The position numbers and the translations under genes are program-made. The notes below the pieces were generated by a model. That model was not told the origin of the DNA and searched no databases. It was given only the letters and a program-made list of their open reading frames with translations. 61,346 bases of DNA from Lactiplantibacillus pingfangensis (GTDB lineage Bacteria; Bacillota; Bacilli; Lactobacillales; Lactobacillaceae), in the NCBI RefSeq assembly GCF_005404945.1, contig NZ_BJDG01000020.1:1-61346 (forward strand). The letters run 5' to 3'. Positions 1-6,770 of the stretch are shown one piece after another; the stretch's first letter is position 1; every line of letters starts with the position of its first letter.

Positions 1-159
1 GTCGTTGATTAAAGTATAGGTCTCCATGGCCTATTTGTTTACTTTACTTGGTGTTGCACTTCAATTTTAAATCCGGGTATTAATAACGTTTCTAAATTGG
101 AATCCTTCTAATAAGTGTGGTTTAATAGGGGTGAATCTTAGTAAAGGAGGAACCGCGTC

Positions 160-642
160 GTGGCAGAAGATATGTTAACGCAAGCCTTACAACAATTAAA
201 GGATCACAAAATCCGGGTAACGCCACAACGTCAGATTATTCTGACTTACCTCGTTACTCATCATAATCATCCTTCGGTGGAAACCATCTATCAGTCTTTG
301 GCCTCTCAACTGCCTAACTTAAGTTTGGCGACGGTTTATAACACCTTGAAGCTGTTCGTTGATTTAGGGATTGTCATTGAATTGCAGAACGGCGATGCTG
401 GGACCCACTATGATTTCTTTGGACGGCCCCACTACCATGTCGTTTGTGAAAACTGCGGTAAAATTACCGATGTTTTTGAACCAGACTTAAGTGGGATTGA
501 TGAAACGGCAGCCAAACTTTCTGGCTATTTAGTAACTGGTCACAACATGGAAGTCTATGGCTTATGCCCTGAGTGTCAAGCAAAGCTTGGCATCACCCAT
601 AAGAGCGAGTTACAACGATTAAATTTAAGTCATGCTGAATAA
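160..642 (+). CDS. perR: Peroxide-responsive repressor PerR (Fur family)
   Basis: A 160-residue Fur-family metalloregulator that would repress oxidative-stress and metal genes until its regulatory metal is used to oxidise a histidine. All PerR signature residues fall at the same numbers as in B. subtilis PerR: His37, Asp85, His91, His93 and Asp104 for the regulatory metal, and Cys96, Cys99, Cys136, Cys139 for structural zinc. Asp at 104 favours PerR over Fur. The exact register supports the GTG start at 160, preceded by a strong AAAGGAGG site at 143-150. The gene stands alone and ends in a terminator shared with the convergent gene. What is inferred is only the target set. Confidence 0.93.
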   Translation: MAEDMLTQALQQLKDHKIRVTPQRQIILTYLVTHHNHPSVETIYQSLASQLPNLSLATVYNTLKLFVDLGIVIELQNGDAGTHYDFFGRPHYHVVCENCGKITDVFEPDLSGIDETAAKLSGYLVTGHNMEVYGLCPECQAKLGITHKSELQRLNLSHAE

Positions 643-645
643 CAA

Positions 646-674
646 AAAGTCGACCATCGCTGGCCGACTTTTTT
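646..674. terminator. Bidirectional Rho-independent terminator after perR
   Basis: Inverted repeat AAGTCG(A)CC / GG(C)CGACTT with a six-base loop, A-run on the left and T-run on the right, lying between two convergent genes, so it can serve both. Confidence 0.8.
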
Positions 675-675
675 A

Positions 676-909
676 TTATTCACGGGACTGACCAAACATA
701 AAGTATAGCCATGGCCCAATTGGTTGTACAAAAGCTAATAAAAGCCAACCAATTTTATGACCGCGTCGAAGTGATTTCGCCCGGATAATATCCGTAATCG
801 CAATACTAGATGCAACGAACTCGAATGCTGCAACCGGCGCAATCTGTTGGCGAACCCGTCGTGATAATTTCGGATGCCGTTCATGGTGCAAGTGACAATG
901 TTTTAACAT
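676..909 (-). CDS. Small PLDc_N-type membrane protein
   Basis: A 77-residue protein with two hydrophobic segments (about residues 24-42 and 52-73). The C-terminal half has the pattern GWLLLAFVQPIGPWLYFMFG, typical of the phospholipase D N-terminal (PLDc_N) membrane module found at the front of cardiolipin synthases and as free small proteins. The domain has no catalytic role of its own; the function of free copies is unknown. The start has a good site (AAGGGGGC, 7 bases upstream), and a TATAAT box lies at 939-944 on the minus strand. The gene converges on perR. Confidence 0.75.
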   Translation of the reverse strand: MLKHCHLHHERHPKLSRRVRQQIAPVAAFEFVASSIAITDIIRAKSLRRGHKIGWLLLAFVQPIGPWLYFMFGQSRE

Positions 910-973
910 TTCAAAAGCCCCCTTAGTCGTTTGTCCTCATTATACGCGGTTCGTCATGTAAACGCTAACAGTG

Positions 974-1819
974 TTATAAATTTGCTGGTCGCTTAGTTAA
1001 AAAGCGTGTGGATGGAATCGGTAAGCTATCTAACACGGCAGCTTGCTGCAATAGCTGGCGCACGGTCACCCCAACTTGACCACGATCGACCGTAATAATT
1101 TGATAACTACTACTTTCTCGAATTTCATGTAATTGTGGATCGGTACAATCAATGTCAAATGATGCCGAACCGGCAACCACATTCAAAATGCCATCACCAT
1201 TCAAGTAACTGGTTGGAAAATGAACGTGACCTGAAAAAATGCCCCCGATATTATGACCACGCAGAACCGATAATAATTCTGGCGTATTTTGTAAAATTGC
1301 ATAGTGCATGTTTTCCATTGGTGCCCCATCTAAGGGGTGATGCAAAAACAGAAAAGCACGTTTAGTCGGGGCCTGGCGCAGATGCTTGCCTAACCATTGC
1401 AGCTGGGCCGTTGGCAACCACCCGGCTTCAAAGCCCTCAATTTTCGAATCCAAGAAATAAAAATCATTATTTCCAAGCCGCATCCGACTCGCATAATACG
1501 GTCCTGGATCAGCTGGCAAATAGCCTTCATAAAATGCCGCACGCGTATCGTGATTGCCCAAAATCACTCGCACATGACAATTAAATTCATCCTTCATCAT
1601 ATGCACGACGCCGTGCAAACGTTGGTAATCATCCGCACTACCACTATGGATTAAATCACCCGTAAATACGATTAAATCTGGCTGGTAAGGTAAAGTCCGA
1701 ATATCCTGAATGATGGCCGTCAGTTTCATCCAGGGATCAATGGTCTGATGATGAGCTGGCAGTTGACCGTGGGGCGTCAAATGCGTATCCGAAATCTGAA
1801 TTATATGCAACCGTTGCAT
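974..1819 (-). CDS. Calcineurin-like metallophosphoesterase, CpdA/Icc type
   Basis: A 281-residue cytosolic phosphoesterase. The five metal-binding blocks are visible in order: D-x-H (Asp11, His13), GDLIH (Asp55), GNHD (residues 88-91), the HH in FLHHPL near 160, and GHVH near 197-200. This arrangement matches the class III cyclic nucleotide phosphodiesterase family (CpdA, Icc), which hydrolyses 3',5'-cAMP or related phosphodiesters. Since lactobacilli are not known to use cAMP signalling widely, the natural substrate is open. It is transcribed alone, divergently from the acetyltransferase gene at 1991. Confidence 0.85.
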   Translation of the reverse strand: MQRLHIIQISDTHLTPHGQLPAHHQTIDPWMKLTAIIQDIRTLPYQPDLIVFTGDLIHSGSADDYQRLHGVVHMMKDEFNCHVRVILGNHDTRAAFYEGYLPADPGPYYASRMRLGNNDFYFLDSKIEGFEAGWLPTAQLQWLGKHLRQAPTKRAFLFLHHPLDGAPMENMHYAILQNTPELLSVLRGHNIGGIFSGHVHFPTSYLNGDGILNVVAGSASFDIDCTDPQLHEIRESSSYQIITVDRGQVGVTVRQLLQQAAVLDSLPIPSTRFLTKRPANL

Positions 1820-1951
1820 TCTATCACTTCTTTACACTAATATTCACCAAATGGTTAACCCTAGCATACTGATTGGACGTAAATTTTAGACAAGTTAATG
1901 TGTAAAATAAATGTAAACATTTCGTTAGTAGTGCTTTTGGTTCTAGTGAGC

Positions 1952-1957
1952 TATGAT
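1952..1957 (+). promoter_or_regulatory. Probable -10 box of the acetyltransferase gene
   Basis: TATGAT, about 30 bases before the TTG start at 1991. No good -35 hexamer is present. Its position inside the possible upstream ORF extension argues that translation starts at 1991 rather than at the ATG at 1898. Confidence 0.4.
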
Positions 1958-1990
1958 AAAGATATTAGTTTAACAAGAGAGGAACTTATT

Positions 1991-2542
1991 TTGAAAAACA
2001 TTTTAGCTGGGCCACGACTCACACTGTCAGTGCCACGACCAGAAGACTTTGATGAGATCAGTGATTGGTATACCGAAGGCAATTTTTTGCGCAACTTAGA
2101 TACGGCTCCCGCACGACCACTGTCCGGCGAGGCTTTGGAACAAACTTATCGTAATCTGGACCAAAACACTGAGTATTATTTCCATGTCCGTACTCAAGAA
2201 GATGACCGCCTGATTGGTTTTGTCACGCTTTATAATATCGACTGGTCAAATCAAATTTCTCAGCTGGCGATTGCCATTGGTGATCCGGCTGATCGCGGTC
2301 ACGGCTATGGCACTGAAGCCTTAAATCTAATGCTCAATTATGGTTTCAACGAATTAAACTTGTATAAAGTTTGTTTGGACGTCATCGCAACTAACCATGC
2401 TGCGATTGCCGTTTACCAAAATAGTGGCTTTGAATTTGAAGGGACGAATAAGCTTGCCGTCAAGCGGGACGGGGCCCGCTATGACCTCTACAGCATGGGA
2501 TTATTCGCCTCAGATTTTCAGCCACGGATTAAATTAGACTAA
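1991..2542 (+). CDS. GNAT-family N-acetyltransferase, RimJ/RimL-like
   Basis: A 183-residue acetyltransferase with the RimJ/RimL-like layout: N-terminal PRPEDFDEISDWY, the core beta strand with IGFVTL, the acetyl-CoA loop in the GDPADRGHGYGTEA region, and a C-terminal NSGFEFEG motif. Family members transfer acetyl groups to protein N-termini or small amines; the substrate here is not predictable. The reading frame is open back to an ATG at 1898, but the first 31 residues are hydrophobic and unlike the family, whereas a GAGGAAC site precedes the TTG at 1991. I take the TTG as the start. Confidence 0.8.
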   Translation: MKNILAGPRLTLSVPRPEDFDEISDWYTEGNFLRNLDTAPARPLSGEALEQTYRNLDQNTEYYFHVRTQEDDRLIGFVTLYNIDWSNQISQLAIAIGDPADRGHGYGTEALNLMLNYGFNELNLYKVCLDVIATNHAAIAVYQNSGFEFEGTNKLAVKRDGARYDLYSMGLFASDFQPRIKLD

Positions 2543-2559
2543 TCTACCAGCGCAATTAG

Positions 2560-2588
2560 TTGCAGCCGGTAGCGTTTGCAATTATAAT
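2560..2588 (+). promoter_or_regulatory. Sigma-A promoter of candidate sRNA A
   Basis: TTGCAG at 2560-2565, a 17-base spacer and a consensus TATAAT at 2583-2588. No protein gene follows on this strand; the next plus-strand signal is the terminator at 2769-2799, so the promoter most likely drives a small RNA. Confidence 0.7.
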
Positions 2589-2594
2589 AGTCGC

Positions 2595-2799
2595 AGATTG
2601 ATAGAAAGCGATTAACTGACTATCGATCATTAATATTCTTTAGTTTTTAGATTGTAACCGGTGTTGCTGCCATAATACCGATTACTAATCACTTTCATTC
2701 ATAGACTCCCCCAAGTCTTATGAATGGGGTTCATCAAAGCCCCCACTTTGATGTTTCCTACTCCTTGACCACTGCATCCATGATGTGGTGGCTTTTTTT
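2595..2799 (+). ncRNA. Candidate small regulatory RNA A (C-rich loops)
   Basis: A predicted transcript of about 205 nt between a strong promoter and a terminator. Two hairpins both display the same loop, CCCCCA: one at 2696-2726 (arms CATTCATA-GACT / AGTC-T-TATGAATG) and one at 2732-2753 (arms CATCAAAG / CTTTGATG). A pyrimidine stretch containing CTACTCCTT, complementary to a Shine-Dalgarno AAGGAG, follows, then the terminator at 2769-2799. It resembles the four units at 5520-7049. The seen part is promoter, hairpins and terminator; regulation of mRNAs by loop pairing is an inference from csRNA, LhrC and Rsa-type RNAs. Confidence 0.65.
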
Positions 2800-2801
2800 G
2801 T

Positions 2802-2930
2802 GCAGAGTGTGAGGTCAACCGGGTGAGAGTGAGCATTGCCTAGCACAGTCAATGACTCGGTGCTTTCCCGAGTGCTTGACTGTGCGTAGCAAGCGGAACT
2901 CTCAGGTTGGCTGAACACGTTTCGACTATC
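2802..2930. repeat. Structured repeat, full unit 1
   Basis: Begins three bases after the sRNA A terminator with CAGAGTG. An outer 5' arm (GTGT...CAACC-GGG-TGAGAGT) can pair with an outer 3' arm ending in GAACAC, and an inner hairpin CACAGTCAA...ACTCGG / CCGAGT...TTGACTGTG sits between conserved strips GAGCATTGCCTAG and GCGTAGCAAGCGGA. The unit ends in the conserved CACGTTTCGACTAT. Arms differ from the other units but still pair. Confidence 0.7.
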
Positions 2931-2947
2931 AAAATACCCCCCAAAAA

Positions 2948-3028
2948 CAATTACTCGGCGGTCTTTCCGAGTGGTTGGATGGTGTAGCAAGCGGAGGAAG
3001 CTGCCCGAGCAAGCACGTTTCGACTATA
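2948..3028. repeat. Structured repeat, half unit 1b
   Basis: Directly follows unit 1 and lacks the outer 5' arm. It keeps the inner ACTCGG / CCGAGT hairpin, the TAGCAAGCGGA strip, a private 3' arm (AAGCTGCCCGAGCAAG) and the CACGTTTCGACTATA end. Both unit 1 and unit 1b are trailed by a run of C followed by AAAAACAA. Confidence 0.65.
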
Positions 3029-3119
3029 AAAATATCCCCCAAAAACAAATTAAATCCGACTGGTGCTTGATCTACCAAAAACGGTAAATCCAACACCACC
3101 CGGACCTAATAACAGCTTA

Positions 3120-3539
3120 CTAATCTTCTTCAACTTCAACTGTCCGTCGTTGCTGACGCGCAATCACAGCTTCCTTAACTTTAATCAATATCCATGAAAT
3201 CCCAGCCGTGAAAAGTAACAACATCAAGGTCGACATCACGACCACGATAATGATCTGCACGCCTTCTGCTTTCAGCACATCTAACTTCGTGACTAAAGCC
3301 ACCCCAGACGGAATAAAAATCAAGCTAATAATCTGGACAAAGAAGTTGCTCACGCCTTCCACTTGTTCCAATTTCACAATTTTCAACGTTAATAAGACGT
3401 ATAACAGAATCATCCCAATTAAGGCTGGTGGCATCGGAAAGCCTGGCCAAATCTGATTAACCAGTTCAGAAATCAAACTACTAACGAGCAGAATCACACC
3501 ATAAATCATAATTTGCTTAATAAATTTTGCTTTTTTCAT
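3120..3539 (-). CDS. lrgA: LrgA-like antiholin / holin-like membrane protein
   Basis: A 139-residue integral membrane protein of the LrgA/CidA family with about four hydrophobic segments (residues 10-27, 33-54, 65-86, 94-118) and the family feature FPMPPALIGMILLY. With LrgB it is thought to modulate murein hydrolase activity and, in several Firmicutes, to move pyruvate. The ATG at 3539 is preferred to the TTG two codons upstream because AGGAG lies six bases before it. It is the second gene of a two-gene operon: lrgB comes first here, the reverse of the common lrgA-lrgB order. Confidence 0.85.
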   Translation of the reverse strand: MKKAKFIKQIMIYGVILLVSSLISELVNQIWPGFPMPPALIGMILLYVLLTLKIVKLEQVEGVSNFFVQIISLIFIPSGVALVTKLDVLKAEGVQIIIVVVMSTLMLLLFTAGISWILIKVKEAVIARQQRRTVEVEED

Positions 3540-3548
3540 AGACAACTC

Positions 3549-4277
3549 CTATCCTAAACCAACCAAATGGGCAAAACTTGGGACCATGAAGTTCACTAAG
3601 ATTCCAGCAATCACAAACGCAATCGCGCCAGTTGCCCCGGCCGCTTCACTGACTTCAATCGCTTTTGTCGCACCCACGGCATTGCCAGCAATCCCGAAGC
3701 CTAATCCGGCACCCAATGGATTCTTGTGCAATTTAAACCACCGAATAAAGTGGTCGCCAAGGGCATAAATTAAGACTGAGTTTAAAATGACCGCAAAGGC
3801 TGCAATCGCTTGATCGCCACCAACTGACTCGGCGACTGGTAAAGCAATGGCCGTCGTCGCTGCTTGAACCAACATGGCGCCTAATGCCGCATCCGTCAGT
3901 CCCATCAAGCGTGACACGCCATAAATGCCAAACAACGATAACAGTAACCCGAGAAAAAGGGCAACTAAAATCACATCCCAGTGTTTCTTAAAAATATCAT
4001 TTCGCTTATACAGTGGTACCGCAAAGGAAACAGTCGCGGGGGCGACAAACCAAAATAACCAGTCGCCACCAATCTGATACGCTTGATAAACTTTGTGCAA
4101 CGGTGCTTTGAGGGCCGACGCAATCAATACCAGCAAACCAATCCCGAGCAACATTCCAAAAAATAATGGTTGGAATAATACAAAACGATTCGTCTTATGA
4201 TACAAATACTCGCCAATCCCATAAACTAGCACGGTCAGGCCGATACCAAAAAATGGATTATTGAGAAGATATGCCAA
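3549..4277 (-). CDS. lrgB: LrgB-like membrane protein
   Basis: A 242-residue, highly hydrophobic LrgB/CidB family protein with about seven membrane segments and the family signatures KSxT-like VAPATVSFAVPLYK (near residue 80) and a glycine-rich C-terminal stretch GIAGNAVGATKAIE. It acts with LrgA in the cytoplasmic membrane. The start is a TTG preceded by AGTAGGAA. The gene is followed nine bases later by lrgA. A long leader with a hairpin and U-run lies upstream. Confidence 0.85.
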   Translation of the reverse strand: MAYLLNNPFFGIGLTVLVYGIGEYLYHKTNRFVLFQPLFFGMLLGIGLLVLIASALKAPLHKVYQAYQIGGDWLFWFVAPATVSFAVPLYKRNDIFKKHWDVILVALFLGLLLSLFGIYGVSRLMGLTDAALGAMLVQAATTAIALPVAESVGGDQAIAAFAVILNSVLIYALGDHFIRWFKLHKNPLGAGLGFGIAGNAVGATKAIEVSEAAGATGAIAFVIAGILVNFMVPSFAHLVGLG

Positions 4278-4309
4278 AAAATTTCCTACTTTCTTTTGAG
4301 GGAAAAAGT

Positions 4310-4376
4310 GTCAAAAAAATAGCGCACCCATCCGGGTCTAGTCATCATTAAAATGGTGGTTAGGCTCAGAACAGTG
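4310..4376 (-). promoter_or_regulatory. Attenuator-like hairpin in the lrgBA leader
   Basis: On the minus strand, GCGCAC pairs with GTGCGC around an inner ACCC-GGAT-GGGT hairpin and is followed by TATTTTTTT, about 35 bases before the lrgB start. It looks like an intrinsic terminator placed inside the leader. No ligand-binding domain or T-box motif was recognised between the promoter and this hairpin. Confidence 0.5.
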
Positions 4377-4408
4377 CGCCAACACGGCTCTAAAAATATG
4401 TTATTTTA

Positions 4409-4414
4409 ATTATA
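4409..4414 (-). promoter_or_regulatory. Extended -10 promoter of lrgBA
   Basis: On the minus strand TTTGCTATAAT gives a consensus TATAAT with an extended TGN motif. The -35 region is weak. It places the transcription start about 125 bases upstream of lrgB, upstream of the hairpin. Confidence 0.5.
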
Positions 4415-4457
4415 GCAAACTAACGGACAAAATGATATATTTTTGTTCAATAAGTTT

Positions 4458-5297
4458 TCAATCTACGACATAAAGCATCAAAGCGTACGCTCCGACACCC
4501 GTGTGTGTTGCAATGATTGGACTCGTCCGTTCGACCAACAGCTCCGCTTGGGGCGCAACTTTCATCATCAACGCATGTGGTGCCGCCGCAACCTCATCAT
4601 CACCAACATAGGAAATTCCCGCGGATTCAACGCGGGTCACGTCTGCGAGTTCATTTAATATTTGGGTCTGGGCTTTAATCAAGGCCTTTTTACCGCGCCC
4701 GCGAGTATATAATTTCAACTTGCCATCAACGAGTTCAAACACAAATTTTAACTTAATAAGATTGGTCACGACACCGGCAATCTTAGGAACCCGTCCACCT
4801 TTAACTAGATTGTCGAGCGTATCAACAAATAAATAGACATGGGTCTGTCGCCGAATCACGTCAATTTTTGCTAGAATCGTCGCTAAATCAGCACCGGCAT
4901 GTGCCATCCGTGCCGCGGTTAAGACTTGAAATGCCATTCCGCGATCAGCCGATTGTGAATCAACCACTGTCACGTCGCCACTGGCTAATTGTGCCGCTTG
5001 CCGCGCCGCGTTAACCGTCCCGCTCAAAGTTTCCGTAATATGTAACGACAGCACTTGACTCCCATCAGCGGTTAGCTCGTCGTAAAGCGTGACAAACGCC
5101 CCGATTGGCGGCTGACTCGTTGTTGGCAACAAGTCACTTGCTGCCATTTGGCGATCGAAGTCTGCTCGTGAAACCGTCGTATCTGGGACCAATTCGCCAC
5201 CAAAACCGACTAGTAGCGGCAAAATTTGGATATCATATTGTTCAATTTCAGCTGAGGTTAATTGAACCGAAGAATCTGTTACGATTTTGATGCTCAT
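4458..5297 (-). CDS. DegV family fatty-acid-binding protein (FakB-like)
   Basis: A 279-residue DegV protein. The N-terminus has KIVTDSS, followed by TTSQPPIGAF and LSGTVNAARQAA, all family signatures; residues Thr and Ser in these motifs hold the fatty acid carboxylate. Family members act as FakB subunits that present exogenous fatty acids to the kinase FakA. No fakA lies nearby, so the partner would be elsewhere. A GGAAAGTG site precedes the ATG. Transcribed alone. Confidence 0.88.
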   Translation of the reverse strand: MSIKIVTDSSVQLTSAEIEQYDIQILPLLVGFGGELVPDTTVSRADFDRQMAASDLLPTTSQPPIGAFVTLYDELTADGSQVLSLHITETLSGTVNAARQAAQLASGDVTVVDSQSADRGMAFQVLTAARMAHAGADLATILAKIDVIRRQTHVYLFVDTLDNLVKGGRVPKIAGVVTNLIKLKFVFELVDGKLKLYTRGRGKKALIKAQTQILNELADVTRVESAGISYVGDDEVAAAPHALMMKVAPQAELLVERTSPIIATHTGVGAYALMLYVVD

Positions 5298-5481
5298 TTT
5301 AAGTCACACTTTCCTGTTGTTTTGCCAGCAATTATAGCATGTCGCAAGGGACAATCCAGTCAAAAGGCCGCCAATACAACGTTTAGGAGTTATCATAACG
5401 AAATAATTCCGGTCACTTGGTTATAAACTTTGTAAAAACAGTTAATTGTTCAAGTCAAAGTCATGGGATTAGTACGGTCAC

Positions 5482-5513
5482 ATCACAAATTCTTCACTAA
5501 CCGCCGTTATACT
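5482..5513 (+). promoter_or_regulatory. Direct-repeat activated promoter of sRNA B
   Basis: ATCACA at 5482-5487, five bases, TTCACT at 5493-5498, nine bases, then TATACT at 5508-5513. There is no -35 hexamer; the direct repeat occupies its place. The same geometry occurs before sRNA C and sRNA D, as expected for an OmpR/PhoB-family response regulator. Confidence 0.6.
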
Positions 5514-5519
5514 ATGTTC

Positions 5520-5659
5520 ATAGTCATTAAGGAATTCCCCGTTTCTTAATAACCACTAACTTAAAATTCAATTACCTCCCCCGAAAGTAATGAATTGATG
5601 TGTAGACAACCTAATTTCTTCCCTTTTTCCACCGTATTCCCCGATACGGTGGTTTTTTT
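5520..5659 (+). ncRNA. Candidate small regulatory RNA B
   Basis: About 140 nt from the predicted start to the end of the terminator. Hairpin 1 at 5526-5550 has arms ATTAAGGAA / TTTCTTAAT and loop TTCCCCG. Hairpin 2 at 5565-5596 has arms AATTCA-TTAC / GTAA-TGAATT (one bulged A) and an open loop CTCCCCCGAAA. The terminator at 5629-5659 has arms CCACCGTAT / ATACGGTGG, loop TCCCCG and seven T. Thus every loop carries a run of C able to pair with Shine-Dalgarno sequences. Nearest relative in the window is sRNA C. Confidence 0.7.
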
Positions 5660-5663
5660 ATTG

Positions 5664-5790
5664 TAGAGTGAAAGAATCAACGGGTTGCTGATGAGCATTG
5701 CCTAGCCATCCAATTACTCGGTGCTTCCCCGAGTGGTTGGATGGCGTCCCAAGCGGAATCAGCAGTTGATTTTTTCACGTTTCGACTATA
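5664..5790. repeat. Structured repeat, full unit 2a
   Basis: Follows the sRNA B terminator. The outer arm GTGAAAGAATCAAC-GGGT-TGCTGAT pairs with ATCAGCAGTTGATTTTTTCAC's end region, and the inner stem CCATCCAA / TTGGATGG encloses ACTCGG / CCGAGT. Conserved strips GAGCATTGCCTAG, CCAAGCGGA and CACGTTTCGACTATA are present. Confidence 0.7.
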
Positions 5791-5802
5791 AATCTAAGTA
5801 AT

Positions 5803-5883
5803 CAATTATTCGGTGAATTTCCGAATGGTTGTTCTAGCGTCCCAAGCGGAGTCCCCAGCTTTGCCGAACACGTTTCGACTATA
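5803..5883. repeat. Structured repeat, half unit 2b
   Basis: Lacks the outer 5' arm. Inner hairpin uses ATTCGG / CCGAAT instead of ACTCGG / CCGAGT, a compensated change. Its 3' arm (CCCCAGCTTTGCCGAACAC) matches that of unit 3a, about 870 bases away, rather than its neighbours. Confidence 0.65.
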
Positions 5884-5896
5884 TTAGTAAAAGCGT

Positions 5897-5976
5897 CAAT
5901 TACTCGGTGTTTTTCCGAGTGGTTGGATAGCGTCCCAAGCGGAATCAGCAGTTGATTTTTTCACGTTTCGACTATA
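5897..5976. repeat. Structured repeat, half unit 2c
   Basis: Lacks the outer 5' arm. Inner hairpin ACTCGG / CCGAGT. Its 3' arm (ATCAGCAGTTGATTTTTT then CAC) is identical to that of unit 2a, so the single 5' arm of 2a could pair with either. Confidence 0.65.
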
Positions 5977-6055
5977 AAACTAATCCCAAAGCCACCAAAC
6001 CCGTTCACAAAACCGATTTTCTTTCAAGCAAGGATCATAGTTTCAGCTTTCCGGT

Positions 6056-6087
6056 ATCACACTTTCTTCACGACTCCCCGCTATACT
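6056..6087 (+). promoter_or_regulatory. Direct-repeat activated promoter of sRNA C
   Basis: ATCACA at 6056-6061, five bases, TTCACG at 6067-6072, nine bases, TATACT at 6082-6087. Spacing is identical to the promoters of sRNA B and sRNA D. Confidence 0.6.
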
Positions 6088-6093
6088 GTGTTC

Positions 6094-6234
6094 ATAGTCA
6101 TTAAGGAACTCCCCATTCCTTAGTGATCACTAACTTAATTCAATTACCACTCCAAGTAATGAATTCAGGCAAAACAACCTAACTTAATTTACTTCCCTTT
6201 TTGCCACCGTATTTCCCCGATACGATGGTTTTTT
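6094..6234 (+). ncRNA. Candidate small regulatory RNA C
   Basis: About 141 nt. Hairpin 1 at 6099-6125 pairs CATTAAGGAA with TTCCTTAGTG and exposes CTCCCCA. Hairpin 2 at 6137-6165 has the same arms as in sRNA B and a loop CACTCCAA. The terminator at 6204-6234 (CCACCGTAT / ATACGATGG, one mismatch) has loop TTCCCCG and six T. The stem of hairpin 1 differs from sRNA B by changes that keep pairing. Unlike B and D, no structured repeat follows its terminator. Confidence 0.7.
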
Positions 6235-6435
6235 ATTGCCCTGCTTCTAATTAATTTGCGCGACCCTAATTAGGCATCAGCAATTTGATCATTTTATCGT
6301 TATGAGAAGCTGTGTCTGACATCAGTATGACAACGAAAATTAGCCCATCTAATCCCCGTATTAAGCGGCTATCGCAACAATGATTAGTCCCTTAACAAAG
6401 GCTTAGTGAATTCTTCACGACATTGAACGGATTCG

Positions 6436-6467
6436 GTCACATATTCTTCACACGGTCTGGTTATGAT
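6436..6467 (+). promoter_or_regulatory. Direct-repeat activated promoter of sRNA D
   Basis: GTCACA at 6436-6441, five bases, TTCACA at 6447-6452, nine bases, TATGAT at 6462-6467. The best-matched direct repeat of the three. Confidence 0.6.
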
Positions 6468-6473
6468 AGCATC

Positions 6474-6626
6474 ATAGCAATTGAGGAACACCTCAACGAG
6501 CTATAAAACAACCTAAAATTTTTCATTTACTCCTCCAAAGTAATGAAATTCATAGTGACATGTGACTCCCCATCACATGTCTCCCTACTCCTTTTTCCAC
6601 CGTATTCCCCGATACGGTGGTTTTTT
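6474..6626 (+). ncRNA. Candidate small regulatory RNA D
   Basis: About 153 nt with four hairpins: 6481-6496 (TTGAGG / CCTCAA), 6521-6548 (TTTCAT-TAC / GTA-ATGAAA, loop TCCTCCAAA), 6557-6581 (GACATGTGA / TCACATGTC, loop CTCCCCA) and the terminator 6597-6626 (arms CCACCGTAT / ATACGGTGG, loop TCCCCG). A single-stranded CTACTCCTTTTT precedes the terminator and is complementary to AAAAAGGAGTAG. It therefore offers at least three anti-Shine-Dalgarno surfaces. Confidence 0.7.
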
Positions 6627-6630
6627 ATTG

Positions 6631-6759
6631 CAGAGTGTTCGACAAAGCGGGTTGGGGACGAGCATTGCCTAGCTAGGACAATTATTCGGTGGGTTTCCGA
6701 ATAGTTGTCTTAGCGTAGCAAGCGGAGGCCCCAGCTTTGTTGAACACGTTTCGACTATA
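6631..6759. repeat. Structured repeat, full unit 3a
   Basis: Follows the sRNA D terminator. Outer arms GTGTTC-ACAAAGC-GGGG and CCCC-GCTTTGT-GAACAC pair, with the conserved GGGTT strip bulged on the 5' side. Inner arms CTAGGACAA / TTGTCTTAG enclose ATTCGG / CCGAAT. Ends with CACGTTTCGACTATA. Confidence 0.7.
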
Positions 6760-6770
6760 AAACTAAGTAA

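Noticed and set aside
1898-1990. N-terminal extension of the acetyltransferase
   Set aside because: The extra 31 residues are hydrophobic and unlike the family, a -10 box lies inside them, and a ribosome site precedes the TTG at 1991.
2718-2990. Minus-strand ORF of 90 codons
   Set aside because: It reads antisense through the sRNA A terminator and the structured repeat; its codons are explained by the conserved repeat strips and there is no convincing ribosome site.
2915-3028. Conserved TATAGT on the minus strand of the repeats as a -10 box
   Set aside because: The reverse of CGACTATA looks like a -10, but no -35 at 16-18 bases is kept between copies.
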